Shown: one piece after another, positions 25,547-35,160 of the stretch | Position numbering within the stretch: the stretch's first letter is position 1 | Layout: each line of letters opens with the position of its first letter | Assembly (NCBI RefSeq): GCF_036046055.1 | Contig: NZ_CP107939.1 | Coordinates: 4,464,001 to 4,528,000 of the forward strand | Direction: 5' to 3' | DNA: 64,000 nucleotides | Source: Nocardia sp. NBC_00403 | GTDB lineage: Bacteria; Actinomycetota; Actinomycetes; Mycobacteriales; Mycobacteriaceae | Translations under genes and position numbers: made by a program | Notes under the pieces: model-generated | Database searches by the model: none | What the model was told of the DNA's origin: nothing | Seen by the model: only the letters and a program-made list of their open reading frames with translations

Positions 25547-26986
25547 TCAGCCTGCGGTAGCCGGTTTTGCGGCGTCCGCGTTGAGCTTGGAGTGGGTGCG
25601 GGAGTAGGTGAAGTAGACGGCGAGCCCGACAACCAGCCAGACCACGAAGCGCACCCAGGTCTGATACGGCAGCGACCAGATCAGATAGATCGAGAAGCCG
25701 ATGCCGATCAGCGGGATCACCGGCATGAACGGCAGCTTGAACTCGCGTGGCTCGTCGGGCCGGGTGCGGCGCAGCACGATCACGGCCACCGACACGACGA
25801 TGAAGGCCATCAGAATGCCGATATTGGTGAGTTCTGCGACCACGGTGATGTCGAGCAGACCCGCCATTACCGCGGCGCCGATACCGACGATCCAGGTCAC
25901 CCTGGTCGGCACCTTGCGCACGGGATGGGTCTTGGCGAACCACTCGGGCAGCAGCCCGTCGCGGCTCATCGCGAACCACACGCGGGTGACGCCGAGCATG
26001 AAGGTGAGCACCACGGTGACGATGCCGACGATGGCGCCGATCGCGATGATGTTCGCGATGCCCGGCATGCCGACCGATTCGAAGGCGGTGGAGAAGCCAC
26101 TCGTCGGGCTGATTTCGGAGTATTTCTGCATACCGGTCAGCACCAGGGTGGCAAGGACGTAGAGCACCATCGCGATGGCAAGCGAGTAGATGATGGCCTT
26201 CGGAAGGTGCTTCTTGCCATCGGTGGATTCCTCCGCCGCGGTGCTCATCGCGTCGTAGCCGAACACCGCGAAGAACACCGTGGCCGCGCCGGTCCACACC
26301 GCGCCGGTGCCGAACGGGAAGTACGGGGTGTAGTTGGAGCTGTCGATGTGGAAGACACCGAGCACGACGATGAGCACCACGAGGGCGACCTTGATGCCGA
26401 CCGCGACGGTCTCGAACCGGCCGACACTCTTGATGCCGCGCGAAAGCAGCCATGCGGTGCCCAGACAGAACAGCATCGCGAAAACGTCGATCACATGGCC
26501 TTCGCCGGTGCCGTGTGCGCCCATCATCCAGTCGGGCAGCGAGATGTCGACCTGTTCGAGCAGGAATCGGAAGTAGCCGGAGACACCGATGGCGACGACC
26601 GCGGCCACCGCGATGTATTCGAGCAGCAGGTCCCAGCCGATGAACCAGCCCGCGATCTCACCGAGGGAGACATAGCCGTAGGTGTACGCGGATCCGGCCT
26701 TGGGCACCATGCCCGCGAACTCGGCGTAGCAGAGTGCGGCGGCGGCGCTGGCGACGCCGGCGATCAGGAAGGAGATGAGCACCGAGGGACCGGTGACGGA
26801 GTGCGCGACCGCGCCGGCGAGAGTGAAAATGCCTGCGCCGATGATGCCGCCGACGCCGATTGCCGTGAGCTGCCACAGGCCGAGCGATCGCGAGAGCTGC
26901 TCATCGGCGGGCACATCGTCGTCGAGTTCCCGTAGGGGTTTGCGGCGCAACATCTGGCTGCGCAACTCCGCCATGGACATAGACAT
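25547..26986 (-). CDS. APC family cationic amino acid transporter-like permease
   Basis: The 479-residue protein has twelve hydrophobic segments. LWQLTAIGVGGIIGAGIFTLAG (about residues 37-58) is the APC substrate-site motif, and CYAEFAGMVPKAGSAYTYGYVSLGE is the consensus of the CAT/YfnA branch. VFFAVFGYDAMSTAAEESTDGKKHLPKAI marks the helix 6-7 region. The short leader RKPLRELDDD resembles the cytosolic N-terminus of eukaryotic CAT transporters. Proton-driven uptake of an amino acid is likely. Genes for proline breakdown follow on the same strand but upstream, so proline or another amino acid is plausible. Confidence 0.93.
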   Translation of the reverse strand: MSMSMAELRSQMLRRKPLRELDDDVPADEQLSRSLGLWQLTAIGVGGIIGAGIFTLAGAVAHSVTGPSVLISFLIAGVASAAAALCYAEFAGMVPKAGSAYTYGYVSLGEIAGWFIGWDLLLEYIAVAAVVAIGVSGYFRFLLEQVDISLPDWMMGAHGTGEGHVIDVFAMLFCLGTAWLLSRGIKSVGRFETVAVGIKVALVVLIVVLGVFHIDSSNYTPYFPFGTGAVWTGAATVFFAVFGYDAMSTAAEESTDGKKHLPKAIIYSLAIAMVLYVLATLVLTGMQKYSEISPTSGFSTAFESVGMPGIANIIAIGAIVGIVTVVLTFMLGVTRVWFAMSRDGLLPEWFAKTHPVRKVPTRVTWIVGIGAAVMAGLLDITVVAELTNIGILMAFIVVSVAVIVLRRTRPDEPREFKLPFMPVIPLIGIGFSIYLIWSLPYQTWVRFVVWLVVGLAVYFTYSRTHSKLNADAAKPATAG

Positions 26987-27148
26987 CCTTTCGTCCTTTG
27001 CGTCACTGCCACCATGCAGTAACCCAGATCACACATTCAGCTGGAGCTAGCTAATACGACCACAGCTGCGGTGTGATCGGCGAGTTGGATAAATAACGTT
27101 CAGGTGCCTTTGTCCGATCGGACTACAGCCCGTGCCCCGGTGCGGCGC

Positions 27149-28123
27149 TCAGCGCTGGCTCCCCGGAACGAGCGAGCGCAGGAAGAACGCCAGGTTGGCC
27201 GGACGTTCGGCCAAGCGGCGCATGAAATAGCCGTACCACTGGTCGCCATAGGGCAGGTAGACCCGCAGGTGATGTTTCTCCTCGACCAACCGTCGTTGCT
27301 CGGCGTCCCGGATGCCGTAGAGCATCTGGAACTCGAACTCGTCGGCCTTGCGATCCACTTCCGTCGCGAAGCGCTGCGCGGCGTCGATGATCGCCGGGTC
27401 GTGGGTGGCGACCATCGGGTAGCCGTCGCCGTTCATGAGCACGCGCAGGCAGCGCAGGTAGGACTCGTCGACGTCGGTCTTGCGCTGGTAGGCGACCGAG
27501 GCGGGCTCCCGATAGGCGCCCTTGCACAGGCGAATACGCGAACCGTGACCCGCCAGGTCCTGGCAGTCGGATTCGGTACGGTGCAGGTAGGCCTGCAGCA
27601 CGGTGCCGAGTGTGGGGAAGTCCGCGCGCAGCTCCCGCACGATGGACAACGTGGAATCGGTGGTGGTGTGATCCTCGGCGTCGATGGTGACCCACACGCC
27701 GGCTGCGGCTGCGGCAGCGCAGATCTGGTAGGCGTGATCCCGCGCAATCGTGTGCCCGTCACCGGGCAGGGACTGCCCGAGTGCCGAGAGCTTGAGTGAC
27801 ACTTCCAGCGGCCCGACGACGGATCCGGTGTTGTCGACCAGCTCGCGCAACCTGGCCAGCTGCAACAACAGCTCCAAGTAATGCGACACCGTGTCGATTG
27901 CCTGGTCGAGCTCGGTGGTGTCTTCACCGAGGTAGTCGATGGTGATGTACCTGCCGGAGCTGAGCAGGGCGGCGGCGCTGGCGATCGCCTCGTCCTCGGA
28001 TCGACCGGCGACGAACCGGTCGACGAGTTTCCTGGTCGCGGGCATCCGCGAGACGGTGCGCTCGATGCGCGGTGAGCGCGAGGCGGCCAGCATGGCGGGC
28101 CGCAGCAGTCCGGACTTTGCCAT
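27149..28123 (-). CDS. pruB: Proline dehydrogenase
   Basis: The 324-residue, single-domain FAD enzyme is of the short mycobacterial type. Conserved blocks of the distorted TIM barrel are SGRYITIDYLGED, PLEVSLKLSALGQSLP, VTIDAEDHT, LQAYLHRTESDC, IRLCKGAYREP, MVATHDPAII and EFQMLYGIRDAEQRRL near the end, including the RxxR-type proline-carboxylate residues. It oxidises proline to pyrroline-5-carboxylate. The ATG shares one base with the TGA of pruA (TGATG), so translation is coupled and both enzymes are made together. The reaction feeds electrons to quinone at the membrane. Confidence 0.95.
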   Translation of the reverse strand: MAKSGLLRPAMLAASRSPRIERTVSRMPATRKLVDRFVAGRSEDEAIASAAALLSSGRYITIDYLGEDTTELDQAIDTVSHYLELLLQLARLRELVDNTGSVVGPLEVSLKLSALGQSLPGDGHTIARDHAYQICAAAAAAGVWVTIDAEDHTTTDSTLSIVRELRADFPTLGTVLQAYLHRTESDCQDLAGHGSRIRLCKGAYREPASVAYQRKTDVDESYLRCLRVLMNGDGYPMVATHDPAIIDAAQRFATEVDRKADEFEFQMLYGIRDAEQRRLVEEKHHLRVYLPYGDQWYGYFMRRLAERPANLAFFLRSLVPGSQR

Positions 28124-29775
28124 CACACGGTCTCCGATTCGGTTGCCTGGTGCGGGTAACGGTGGTCGGTCGGCGGGACGAAGGTTTCCTTGAGGGTGCG
28201 TGCGGAGGTCCAGCGCAGCAGGTTCTGAGGCGAGCCCGCCTTGTCGTTGGTTCCGGACGCGCGACCACCGCCGAAGGGCTGCTGACCGACGACCGCGCCG
28301 GTGGGCTTGTCGTTGATGTAGAAGTTGCCCGCCGCGAAACGCAGGCTGTCGGTCGCCTTCGCGACGGCATTGCGGTCCTCGGCGATGATCGAGCCGGTCA
28401 GACCGTAGGCCGAGCCTTGATCGACCAGATCGAGGGCAGCGTCGAAGGATCCGGCGACGGCATCGTCGTAGACGTGGACGGCGAGGATCGGACCGAAGTA
28501 TTCGGTGCTGAACGCCTCGTCGGTGGGGTCGTCGCCGAGCAATACGGTGGGGTCGACGAAGTAGCCGACGCTGTCGTCGGTATGGCCGCCCGCGGCGATC
28601 GTCAGGCTCGGCGTCGCCTTGGCGCGGGCGATCGCTTCGGCATTGCGGTCGAAGGCGCGCTTATCGATCACCGCGCCACCGAAATTGCCGAAGTCGGTGA
28701 CGTCGCCGTAGGTCAGTGCGGAGACCTTGTCGATGAGATCGCCCGCCATCTTCGTCCACACCGATTTCGGGACGAACGCCCGCGAGGCAGCCGAGCACTT
28801 CTGACCCTGGTAGTCGAAGGCGCCGCGGATCAGCGCCGTGGTCAGCACCGCGGGGTCGGCGGAGCTGTGCGCAAGCACGAAATCCTTGCCGCCGGTTTCC
28901 CCGACCAGGCGCGGGTAGGTGCGGTAGTCGGCGATGTTGTTCGCAACCGCACGCCACAGGTGCTGGAAGGTCTTGGTGGAGCCGGTGAAATGGATGCCTG
29001 CGAGTCTGCGGTCGGGCAGCACTACGTCCGACACCTCGGGGCCGGCACCGTGCACCAGGTTGATCACTCCTGGCGGCAGGCCCGCGGCCTCCAGCAGCTT
29101 CATCGTCCAGTAGGCGGCGACCGCCTGCGTCGGCGCGGGCTTCCACACCACGGTATTGCCCATCAGCGCGGGTGCGGTCGGCAGGTTTGCGGCGATCGCG
29201 GTGAAGTTGAACGGGGTGATCGCGTAGACGAACCCCTCCAGTGAGCGATATTCGAGCCGATTCCACACCCCGGCGGTCGATATCGGCTGCTCGGCCAGAA
29301 TCTGTCGCGCGAAGTGCACATTGAAGCGCCAGAAGTCGACCAGCTCGCAGGGTGCGTCGATCTCGGCCTGATAGGCGGTTTTCGACTGCCCGAGCATTGT
29401 CGCGGCGGCGATTGTTTCGCGCCACGGGCCCGACAACAGGTCGGCCGCGCGCAGGAAGACCGAGGCGCGGTCCTCGAACGACAACGCACGCCAGCCCGGC
29501 GCTGCGGCGGTGGCCGCTTCGACCGCGTCTCTGGCGTCGTCCGGTCCCGCCATGGTGAGCGTGCCGAGTACGGCGGCGTGCCGATGTGGCTGCACCACGT
29601 CGATGGTCGGACCGGGCGTGCGCCGGTGCACCCCGCCGATGACATGGTGGATCTCGGTCGGTGTTGCCTGCAGGTCGGCCAGTTTCGCCTGCAACCGCGC
29701 ACGTTCCGCGCTGCCAGGGGCGAAGGTCCCCACCGGTTCGTTGACCGGCTGCGGGGTGGTCGCAATGGTGTCCAT
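28123..29775 (-). CDS. pruA: L-glutamate gamma-semialdehyde (P5C) dehydrogenase
   Basis: The 550-residue protein belongs to the aldehyde dehydrogenase superfamily, P5CDH class. Key sites: FNFTAIAANLPTAPALMGNTVVWKP (NAD fold), GIHFTGSTKTFQHLW, LVGETGGKDFV (general base Glu) and FDYQGQKCSAASRAFVP with the catalytic cysteine. The C-terminal QPFGGGRASGTNDKAGSPQNLLRW is typical of this subgroup. It oxidises glutamate semialdehyde to glutamate with NAD. It is the first gene of the pruA-pruB operon, and its start lies 161 bases from the divergent regulator. Confidence 0.96.
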   Translation of the reverse strand: MDTIATTPQPVNEPVGTFAPGSAERARLQAKLADLQATPTEIHHVIGGVHRRTPGPTIDVVQPHRHAAVLGTLTMAGPDDARDAVEAATAAAPGWRALSFEDRASVFLRAADLLSGPWRETIAAATMLGQSKTAYQAEIDAPCELVDFWRFNVHFARQILAEQPISTAGVWNRLEYRSLEGFVYAITPFNFTAIAANLPTAPALMGNTVVWKPAPTQAVAAYWTMKLLEAAGLPPGVINLVHGAGPEVSDVVLPDRRLAGIHFTGSTKTFQHLWRAVANNIADYRTYPRLVGETGGKDFVLAHSSADPAVLTTALIRGAFDYQGQKCSAASRAFVPKSVWTKMAGDLIDKVSALTYGDVTDFGNFGGAVIDKRAFDRNAEAIARAKATPSLTIAAGGHTDDSVGYFVDPTVLLGDDPTDEAFSTEYFGPILAVHVYDDAVAGSFDAALDLVDQGSAYGLTGSIIAEDRNAVAKATDSLRFAAGNFYINDKPTGAVVGQQPFGGGRASGTNDKAGSPQNLLRWTSARTLKETFVPPTDHRYPHQATESETV

Positions 29776-29936
29776 GAATCCTCCTGGGGTGTATGGAGTT
29801 TCGAAAAGTCGTGGACGACGACGATTGAGCGGTAGTCAACACCGGAAAACGGTAGGAAGGATGAGCCAGTCGAACAAAGATAGAGGTGCAGCCTTGTCCG
29901 GCTGGCTAAAGTGATGTACTGGTTTGGGGAAGTGAG

Positions 29937-31604
29937 GTGGCGGCAGTGGCGACGAATACGCAGACCGAGGGAAGCACGCTGCGTGAGCTGCTCGACGCCC
30001 TGGACACCGCGGTGGTCGAGCTCTTGGACGCGCCCGCGGGCGATACGGTCGCGATTCGGTCGGTGGCGCTGGTCGACAGTTCCGACCTGACGGTGGAGAC
30101 CGACTCGGGCTCACCTATGCAGGATATGTACCTGCATGTCGGCATCGTCGAAGCCGAGGCGCTGCAGTGGTTGCGCGCCGTGGGCAAACGCCCCGTCGCG
30201 CATCGGCCGCGAGCGGTGCTGTCGAAGATCGCGCACGAGTCCGACGCCGTCCGCGCGGCGGCACACCGCGCCGGTGTTGCGCTGGTGGCCGTGCACCAGC
30301 AGGCGCGCTGGGATCAGGTCTTTCCGCTGGTTCGCCGGATGCTCGAACGCGCGCGCGGGCAGCGCTCTACCACCGAGGCGCACGATCGCCTCGCCACCGA
30401 CACCGATCTGTTCGGCCTTGCCCAGATCGTCGCACAGAACGCGGGCGGCATGGTGTCCATCGAGGACCCGCACTCGAATGTGCTCGCCTATTCCGCCTCC
30501 AACGAGGCCGCCGACCAGTTGCGAATCCTGTCCATTCTCGGCCGCGAAGGACCGCGCGACTACCTGCGCATCCTGCAGAAGTGGGGGGTGTTCGACCAGT
30601 TGCGCCAGACCGACGAGGTCATCGATCTGCCCGCGCACGACGAACTGGACATCAAACACCGACTGGTGGTCAGCATTCGGCGTCCCTCGGACGGAACCGT
30701 CGGTACACCAAGGGTTCTCGGCACGATCTGGCTCCAACAGGGTGACAAGCCGTTCAAGCCGGACGCGGCGGAGGTGCTGCGCGGCGCATCGGCGATCGCG
30801 GCTCGCATCATCTCCCGCAGTCTCGACGCGCCATCCACCGAAACATTGCTGATACAAAGGCTTTTCGGTGCCCGCGGCAGCGGAGTCGATGTCCCCTCGG
30901 TGGCGAGCGCGCTGAACATCCCGGTGACCGGTCCCGCCGCGGTGGTCGGATTCGCGCTCAACGACACCGCGCAGGCATCGACCGAATCAGCATCCGTGGC
31001 CAACGCACTGCGCTTGCACGCCAGCTCATTTCGCCGCGACTCGCTTACCGCGGTACTCGGCGAACGGGTCTATGTTCTGCTGCCGCATTATCAGTCGGTG
31101 CGTGCGGTGAACGCCTGGACGCGCCAACTGGTCGCGCAGTTCGAAACGAAGCGGTCGCTGGTGCTGCGCGCGGCCATCGCCATCCCCGTCGCCGATCTCA
31201 CCCATGTGGCGAGCGCACGAACCGAGGTCGATCGGGTCCTCGACAGCACGGCAACCACCTTCCCCAAGGGTCGGGTGACGACATTGGCCGAGTCCCGCAC
31301 CGCGGTCCTGCTCGCCGAGATCCTCGACCTGGTCGGCGCGCGACCCGACCTGCACGACCCCCGCCTGCAAGCGCTGTTCGACTACGACCGCAAGCACACC
31401 GCGAACCTGCAGGAAAGCGTCGAAACCTATCTACGTGAGCACGGGGACGTCCGCAACGCGGCAACGGCGCTTCAGGTGCACCCGAATACGCTGCGCTATC
31501 GCATCCGCCGAGTCGAAGACATCGTCGGCGTCGACCTCTCCGACCCGGCCGATCGCCTGCTGCTCGAACTGCAGCTCGCGCTGCCGCGCCGCGCCGGCGC
31601 CTGA
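29937..31604 (+). CDS. pruC: PucR-type activator of proline utilisation (PruC-like)
   Basis: The 555-residue protein has an N-terminal sensory region, a central GGDEF-like/PucR domain (about residues 290-420) and a C-terminal PucR helix-turn-helix, VETYLREHGDVRNAATALQVHPNTLRYRIRRVEDI. The GTG start at 29937 follows GGGGAAG; another GTG nine bases later is possible. In mycobacteria, PruC is a PucR-type activator needed for pruAB expression on proline. The divergent position next to pruA here is the same arrangement, which supports the name. Operators in the 161-base gap are not obvious by eye. Confidence 0.85.
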   Translation: MAAVATNTQTEGSTLRELLDALDTAVVELLDAPAGDTVAIRSVALVDSSDLTVETDSGSPMQDMYLHVGIVEAEALQWLRAVGKRPVAHRPRAVLSKIAHESDAVRAAAHRAGVALVAVHQQARWDQVFPLVRRMLERARGQRSTTEAHDRLATDTDLFGLAQIVAQNAGGMVSIEDPHSNVLAYSASNEAADQLRILSILGREGPRDYLRILQKWGVFDQLRQTDEVIDLPAHDELDIKHRLVVSIRRPSDGTVGTPRVLGTIWLQQGDKPFKPDAAEVLRGASAIAARIISRSLDAPSTETLLIQRLFGARGSGVDVPSVASALNIPVTGPAAVVGFALNDTAQASTESASVANALRLHASSFRRDSLTAVLGERVYVLLPHYQSVRAVNAWTRQLVAQFETKRSLVLRAAIAIPVADLTHVASARTEVDRVLDSTATTFPKGRVTTLAESRTAVLLAEILDLVGARPDLHDPRLQALFDYDRKHTANLQESVETYLREHGDVRNAATALQVHPNTLRYRIRRVEDIVGVDLSDPADRLLLELQLALPRRAGA

Positions 31605-31833
31605 CCGGAGACATCAGCTCGCTCGGCCCGTCCGGGATTTGATAGCCATCGGCTATCTCCGAGTGATCGCCGGTGATTTCCGGCCGGATTCGGTCCGAAT
31701 TGCTGCGGTATCGGCGCAGGTCCAACGTCGATTCCGGACCGTTCGGCGATCGGAGGTGGTGCTCGCCTCTTTTGATCCGAGGGTGATCGGGTACCCAACA
31801 AGAATCGAATTCCGATGGGAACGAGGTAGACCG

Positions 31834-32670
31834 ATGATGGACGAGTCGACCACCGAACGGACCGAATCGCCGCGATGCACCCGCCGCGGCGACAGTTACG
31901 ACGATATCGAGCCCTGGTTCGAGAAGTTGGCGGCGCTCGACGACACCGACCCGCACCGCACCGCGCTGCGTAACCACATCATCGACCTCGCCCTGCCGCT
32001 GGCCGAGCACATCGCCCGCAAATTCTCCGGCCGCGGAGAATCGGTCGACGACCTGCAGCAGATCGCACGACTCGGGTTGGTGCAATCGGTGGACCGTTTC
32101 GATGTGTCTCGCGGCAGCTCGTTTCTCGGGTTTGCGGTGCCGACCATCATGGGCGAGATCCGCCGGCACTTCCGGGACCGCACCTGGTCGGTGCGGGTGC
32201 CACGCCGGCTGAAGGAGATCCAGCTGAAGATCGGTCCGGTGACCGAGACGCTGTCGCACCGCCTCGGCCGGATGCCGAGCGCCCGCGAGATCGCCCGGGA
32301 ACTCGACCTCGAGCTGGTGGAGGTCACCCAGGCGCTGGTCGCGCGCAACGGCTACCGGGCGAACTCGCTCGACGCGACGACCGTCGCCGATGGCGAGAGC
32401 TCGCCGCTGCCCCTTGCGGACACCCTGGGCGCCGAAGAGCCCTGTTACGGCCTGATGGAGGACGCGATGGCCGTGCGTCCGCTGATAGCCGCGCTTCCGG
32501 AGCGGGAACGGTTGATACTGATCATGCGGTACTTCGAGTCGAAGACTCAGCAACAGATCGCCGATTCCCTCGGAGTCTCGCAAATGCAGGTGTCGCGCAT
32601 CCTGGCCAGGACATTGACCAAGCTTCGTGAGCAGGCCTCGTATGATGAACACTTTTCGTGTGCAGCGTGA
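31834..32670 (+). CDS. SigF/SigB-type RNA polymerase sigma factor
   Basis: The start is the ATG at 31834, after GAGGTAG; a second ATG follows directly. The frame is open far upstream through the pruC shadow, which is rejected. The 278-residue protein has sigma region 2 (LPLAEHIARKFSGRGESVDDLQQIARLGLVQSVDRFD, FLGFAVPTIMGEIRRHFRD), region 3 (ETLSHRLGRMPSAREIARELDL) and region 4 (LPERERLILIMRYFESKTQQ, ADSLGVSQMQVSRILA). This is the general-stress/sporulation sigma class. No anti-sigma factor or anti-anti-sigma gene is adjacent. GGGTAC at 31789-31794 could be part of a SigF-type -10 element. Confidence 0.93.
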   Translation: MMDESTTERTESPRCTRRGDSYDDIEPWFEKLAALDDTDPHRTALRNHIIDLALPLAEHIARKFSGRGESVDDLQQIARLGLVQSVDRFDVSRGSSFLGFAVPTIMGEIRRHFRDRTWSVRVPRRLKEIQLKIGPVTETLSHRLGRMPSAREIARELDLELVEVTQALVARNGYRANSLDATTVADGESSPLPLADTLGAEEPCYGLMEDAMAVRPLIAALPERERLILIMRYFESKTQQQIADSLGVSQMQVSRILARTLTKLREQASYDEHFSCAA

Positions 32671-32699
32671 GGCGAACGAACTTCCCACCCTGGAGGGAC

Positions 32700-33371
32700 A
32701 TGTTCACATTGATCAAGGCGGCCAACACGGGCTTCGCCTTCGTTTCGGTCGCGGCCCTGGTCGGGACCGGTAGTGGTGCGGCGATCGCCGCACCCGGCGC
32801 ACCCGCTGTCGGCGGTGGTTCCGGCATCATCATCGATAGTCGGTTTCAATGCACCGTGACCACCGTCGGTTACGACGACGCGGGCAGGCTGGTCGGGCTC
32901 ACGGCCGGGCATTGCGGAGAACCCGGTTCCCAGGTGATCGCCGAGGCGAACCCCAACTACGGCGTGGTCGGCCGGTTCGTTCATTCCGATCATGACCTGG
33001 ACTACGGCATCATCCAGTTCGACCCGGGCCGGATCACCCCTGTCGATCGGGTCGGGTCCGTCACCATCACCGATATCGGCGCTCCGGCCCAGTTCCCGAT
33101 GGTGGTGTGCAAAAAGGGCCGCACCACCGGCAACACCTGCGGCGTCGCCTGGGGCGATGTCTTCGGGACCAACAGCGAGACCTGGACCCAGATGTGTGTG
33201 CTGGAGGGTGATTCCGGCGCACCGGTCGTCGTCGGCTCGACACTGGTCGGCATGGTCAACGCCTACCTGGCCGTCGGCTGCTTCGGTCCGGAGGTCGGCA
33301 CCACCATGAGCGTGATCATGAACGACATCAACCGGCGCGGGGACGTCGGCGCCGGGTTCCTGCCCATCTGA
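32700..33371 (+). CDS. Secreted S1-family serine protease
   Basis: From the ATG at 32700 (TGGAGGGAC directly upstream) the protein has 223 residues. A signal peptide covers residues 1 to about 31 (hydrophobic GFAFVSVAALVGTGSGAAIAA). The catalytic triad is complete: H71 (TAGHCGE), D101 (HDLDYGII) and S172 (LEGDSGAPV). Three cysteine pairs are likely, as in compact chymotrypsin-fold proteases. It lies 29 bases after the sigma-factor gene with no terminator between, so the two may be co-transcribed. It acts outside the cell; the substrate is unknown. Confidence 0.9.
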   Translation: MFTLIKAANTGFAFVSVAALVGTGSGAAIAAPGAPAVGGGSGIIIDSRFQCTVTTVGYDDAGRLVGLTAGHCGEPGSQVIAEANPNYGVVGRFVHSDHDLDYGIIQFDPGRITPVDRVGSVTITDIGAPAQFPMVVCKKGRTTGNTCGVAWGDVFGTNSETWTQMCVLEGDSGAPVVVGSTLVGMVNAYLAVGCFGPEVGTTMSVIMNDINRRGDVGAGFLPI

Positions 33372-33389
33372 TCCGCGCGGCTTGCGCTC

Positions 33390-34490
33390 CTAACAGCCCT
33401 CCAGGGTCGCCTCGGTCAACTCGGCGACGACATCGTCGACGTCGTCACGTTCTCGAAAAGCGTTGAGCTGGCGCATCGCACCGTTGCCGCGGGCGAGAAC
33501 GGCAGTGATCGAGTCCGCGACGAGCGTGCGTTCACCCAGCTCCTCCAGCGCGGGTTCGACGTGCTCGACGAGCTTGGCGAGCTGCTCGACCGCCGGCCGG
33601 ACGCGACCGTCCACCGGGTCGACGCTGTCACCGTCGATGCCGCTGCGCGCGGCCTTCCAGTACGCCGCGCGCAGCACTTCGGCTGTCACCGGGGGTGCAT
33701 TCCGCCCCTGCGCCAAGGACTTTCGCGCCATCAGCACGGTGGCTCGGACCAAGGTCGCGAGCAGGGCAGTCTCCTCGACCGTGGCGGGCACGTCGCTGAC
33801 GCGGATCTCGACAGTGGGAAACGACATCGACGGGCGGACATCCCAATAGACCATCTTCTCGTCGAAGATGCTGCCGCTGGAGAGCATCATCGCCACCATG
33901 GCGTCGTAGTCGCGCACCGATTCGAAATAGGGCGGTGGCCCCGCGCTCGGCCAGCGTCGCCACAGGATGCTGCGCCAGCTGGCATAACCGGTCTCGGTCC
34001 CGCGGTAGATCGCGGAGTTCGCGGTGAGTGCGAGGAACAGCGGCAACCACGGCCGCAGGAAATTGCTGACCTGCAGGGCGACCTCGCGGTCCGGAACCCC
34101 GACATGCACATGACACCCGCACAACCCCTGCTCATGGGCGAGCATGCCGAAGTCCGCCGACATGCGCCGATAGCGCGGCGTGTCGGTGATCGGAAACTGC
34201 TGCGGCACGGTTGGCGGAATCGCCACCGCGAGCAGTCGGGCATCGTTCTTCTCGGCGCACGATGCAGTGCCTCTGCGCAGGTCACGCAGCTCATCGCGCA
34301 GCGCGGTCGCACTGGTGTGCACAGCGGTGCTCGTCTCCACCTGACAGCGGGTGAGTTCGAGTTGCAGGCCGAAACCGAGCTCTGCCGCCGTCTGCGCTAC
34401 TTCCACGTTCTTCGGAACGGGCGCACCGGTGCGCGGATCCGCAAGGAGAAACTCCTCCTCGACACCGAAGGTTGCCGAGTCTGCGTCCAT
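33390..34490 (-). CDS. Carboxylate-amine ligase, YbdK / glutamate-cysteine ligase type 2
   Basis: The 366-residue protein starts FGVEEEFLLADPRTG, the metal-binding glutamate cluster of the GCS2 family. ELTRCQVETST, GCHVHVGVPDRE (near residue 127) and the central YASWRSILWRRWPSAGPPPYF block are all conserved. The enzymes make weak gamma-glutamylcysteine synthetase activity in E. coli, but the true role of actinobacterial members is unclear because these bacteria use mycothiol. Length is normal. It converges with the protease gene, 18 bases apart. No glutathione synthetase gene is nearby. Confidence 0.9.
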   Translation of the reverse strand: MDADSATFGVEEEFLLADPRTGAPVPKNVEVAQTAAELGFGLQLELTRCQVETSTAVHTSATALRDELRDLRRGTASCAEKNDARLLAVAIPPTVPQQFPITDTPRYRRMSADFGMLAHEQGLCGCHVHVGVPDREVALQVSNFLRPWLPLFLALTANSAIYRGTETGYASWRSILWRRWPSAGPPPYFESVRDYDAMVAMMLSSGSIFDEKMVYWDVRPSMSFPTVEIRVSDVPATVEETALLATLVRATVLMARKSLAQGRNAPPVTAEVLRAAYWKAARSGIDGDSVDPVDGRVRPAVEQLAKLVEHVEPALEELGERTLVADSITAVLARGNGAMRQLNAFRERDDVDDVVAELTEATLEGC

Positions 34491-34903
34491 AACCGCAGGT
34501 TACCCCTGCCAGCAGGGCGAACGTCGGCGTTGTCGGGTAGCGAAATCATTCAGCCGCCATCGAGCGGGTGGTCCGAGGGCGGCCGTGGTTCATCGTGGGT
34601 TGGTTGCCCGCGCCCAGCTCGATATGGCGTAGGTGACCTACAAGGCCCGTGGAAGACCGGCTACGACCTCGAGCAGCTGCCTGGAGCCGCAATGCCGACA
34701 CGATCAGTATGGGCGCGACCATCGGCACCCGGGTCGGCGGTCTCGCGGCGCGGCCGTCGGATGCTCGGTGGTGTGCGGCGAGCATGGCTTGCCGCGCATC
34801 GGGGGTCTTGGTCGTGTCCGCGGCCGTTGGGTTTGGACGGCCGGCCCCGGAGGCGCGCCGCAGCGGTTATTTGCGGTGGCGTCCCGAGCGGGAGGCGGCG
34901 GCC
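34491..34903. other. Intergenic stretch, no secure gene
   Basis: This is the upstream region of the ligase gene. It contains a short perfect palindrome, GTAGGT-G-ACCTAC (34629-34641). Frames here are arginine-rich and lack ribosome sites, although the frame from 34649 runs into the small membrane ORF at 34904. Confidence 0.4.
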
Positions 34904-35011
34904 ATGCGGAGGGGTGGTAGGTGGGTGGTGGTTGAGATCGCCTTGCTCGGATCTATGTGTTTCGTCTGCTATCTGATGCTGTGTGGAGTGGTTGTTCTCC
35001 GCACTTGGTAG
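34904..35011 (+). CDS. Possible small single-pass membrane peptide
   Basis: The 35-residue frame starts at an ATG preceded by GGGAGG at eight bases. It reads MRRGGRWVVVEIALLG, then SMCFVCYLMLCGVVVLRTW: a positively charged N-terminus followed by one hydrophobic helix. The same frame is open back to 34649, so it may be the end of a longer protein. Nothing similar is recalled. The neighbours (ligase and GntR-TetR regulator, both on the minus strand) give no functional clue. Confidence 0.3.
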   Translation: MRRGGRWVVVEIALLGSMCFVCYLMLCGVVVLRTW

Positions 35012-35160
35012 CGCGTCCGGCTTGCGCGATGTGGCGCTTGCGGTCCACGGCTTGCGTCGGATGTTGTCTGTGCGACAGTAAGCCCATCGGGTGGACGTCA
35101 CAGCATTGCCTCGGCTGGGCGTCCGCCCAATAGATTTCGGCTCTTTCACCCTCCCTGGCG

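Noticed and set aside
28072..29244. 390-codon plus-strand frame inside the pruA region
   Set aside because: It lies opposite a complete P5C dehydrogenase and is Gly/Arg-rich.
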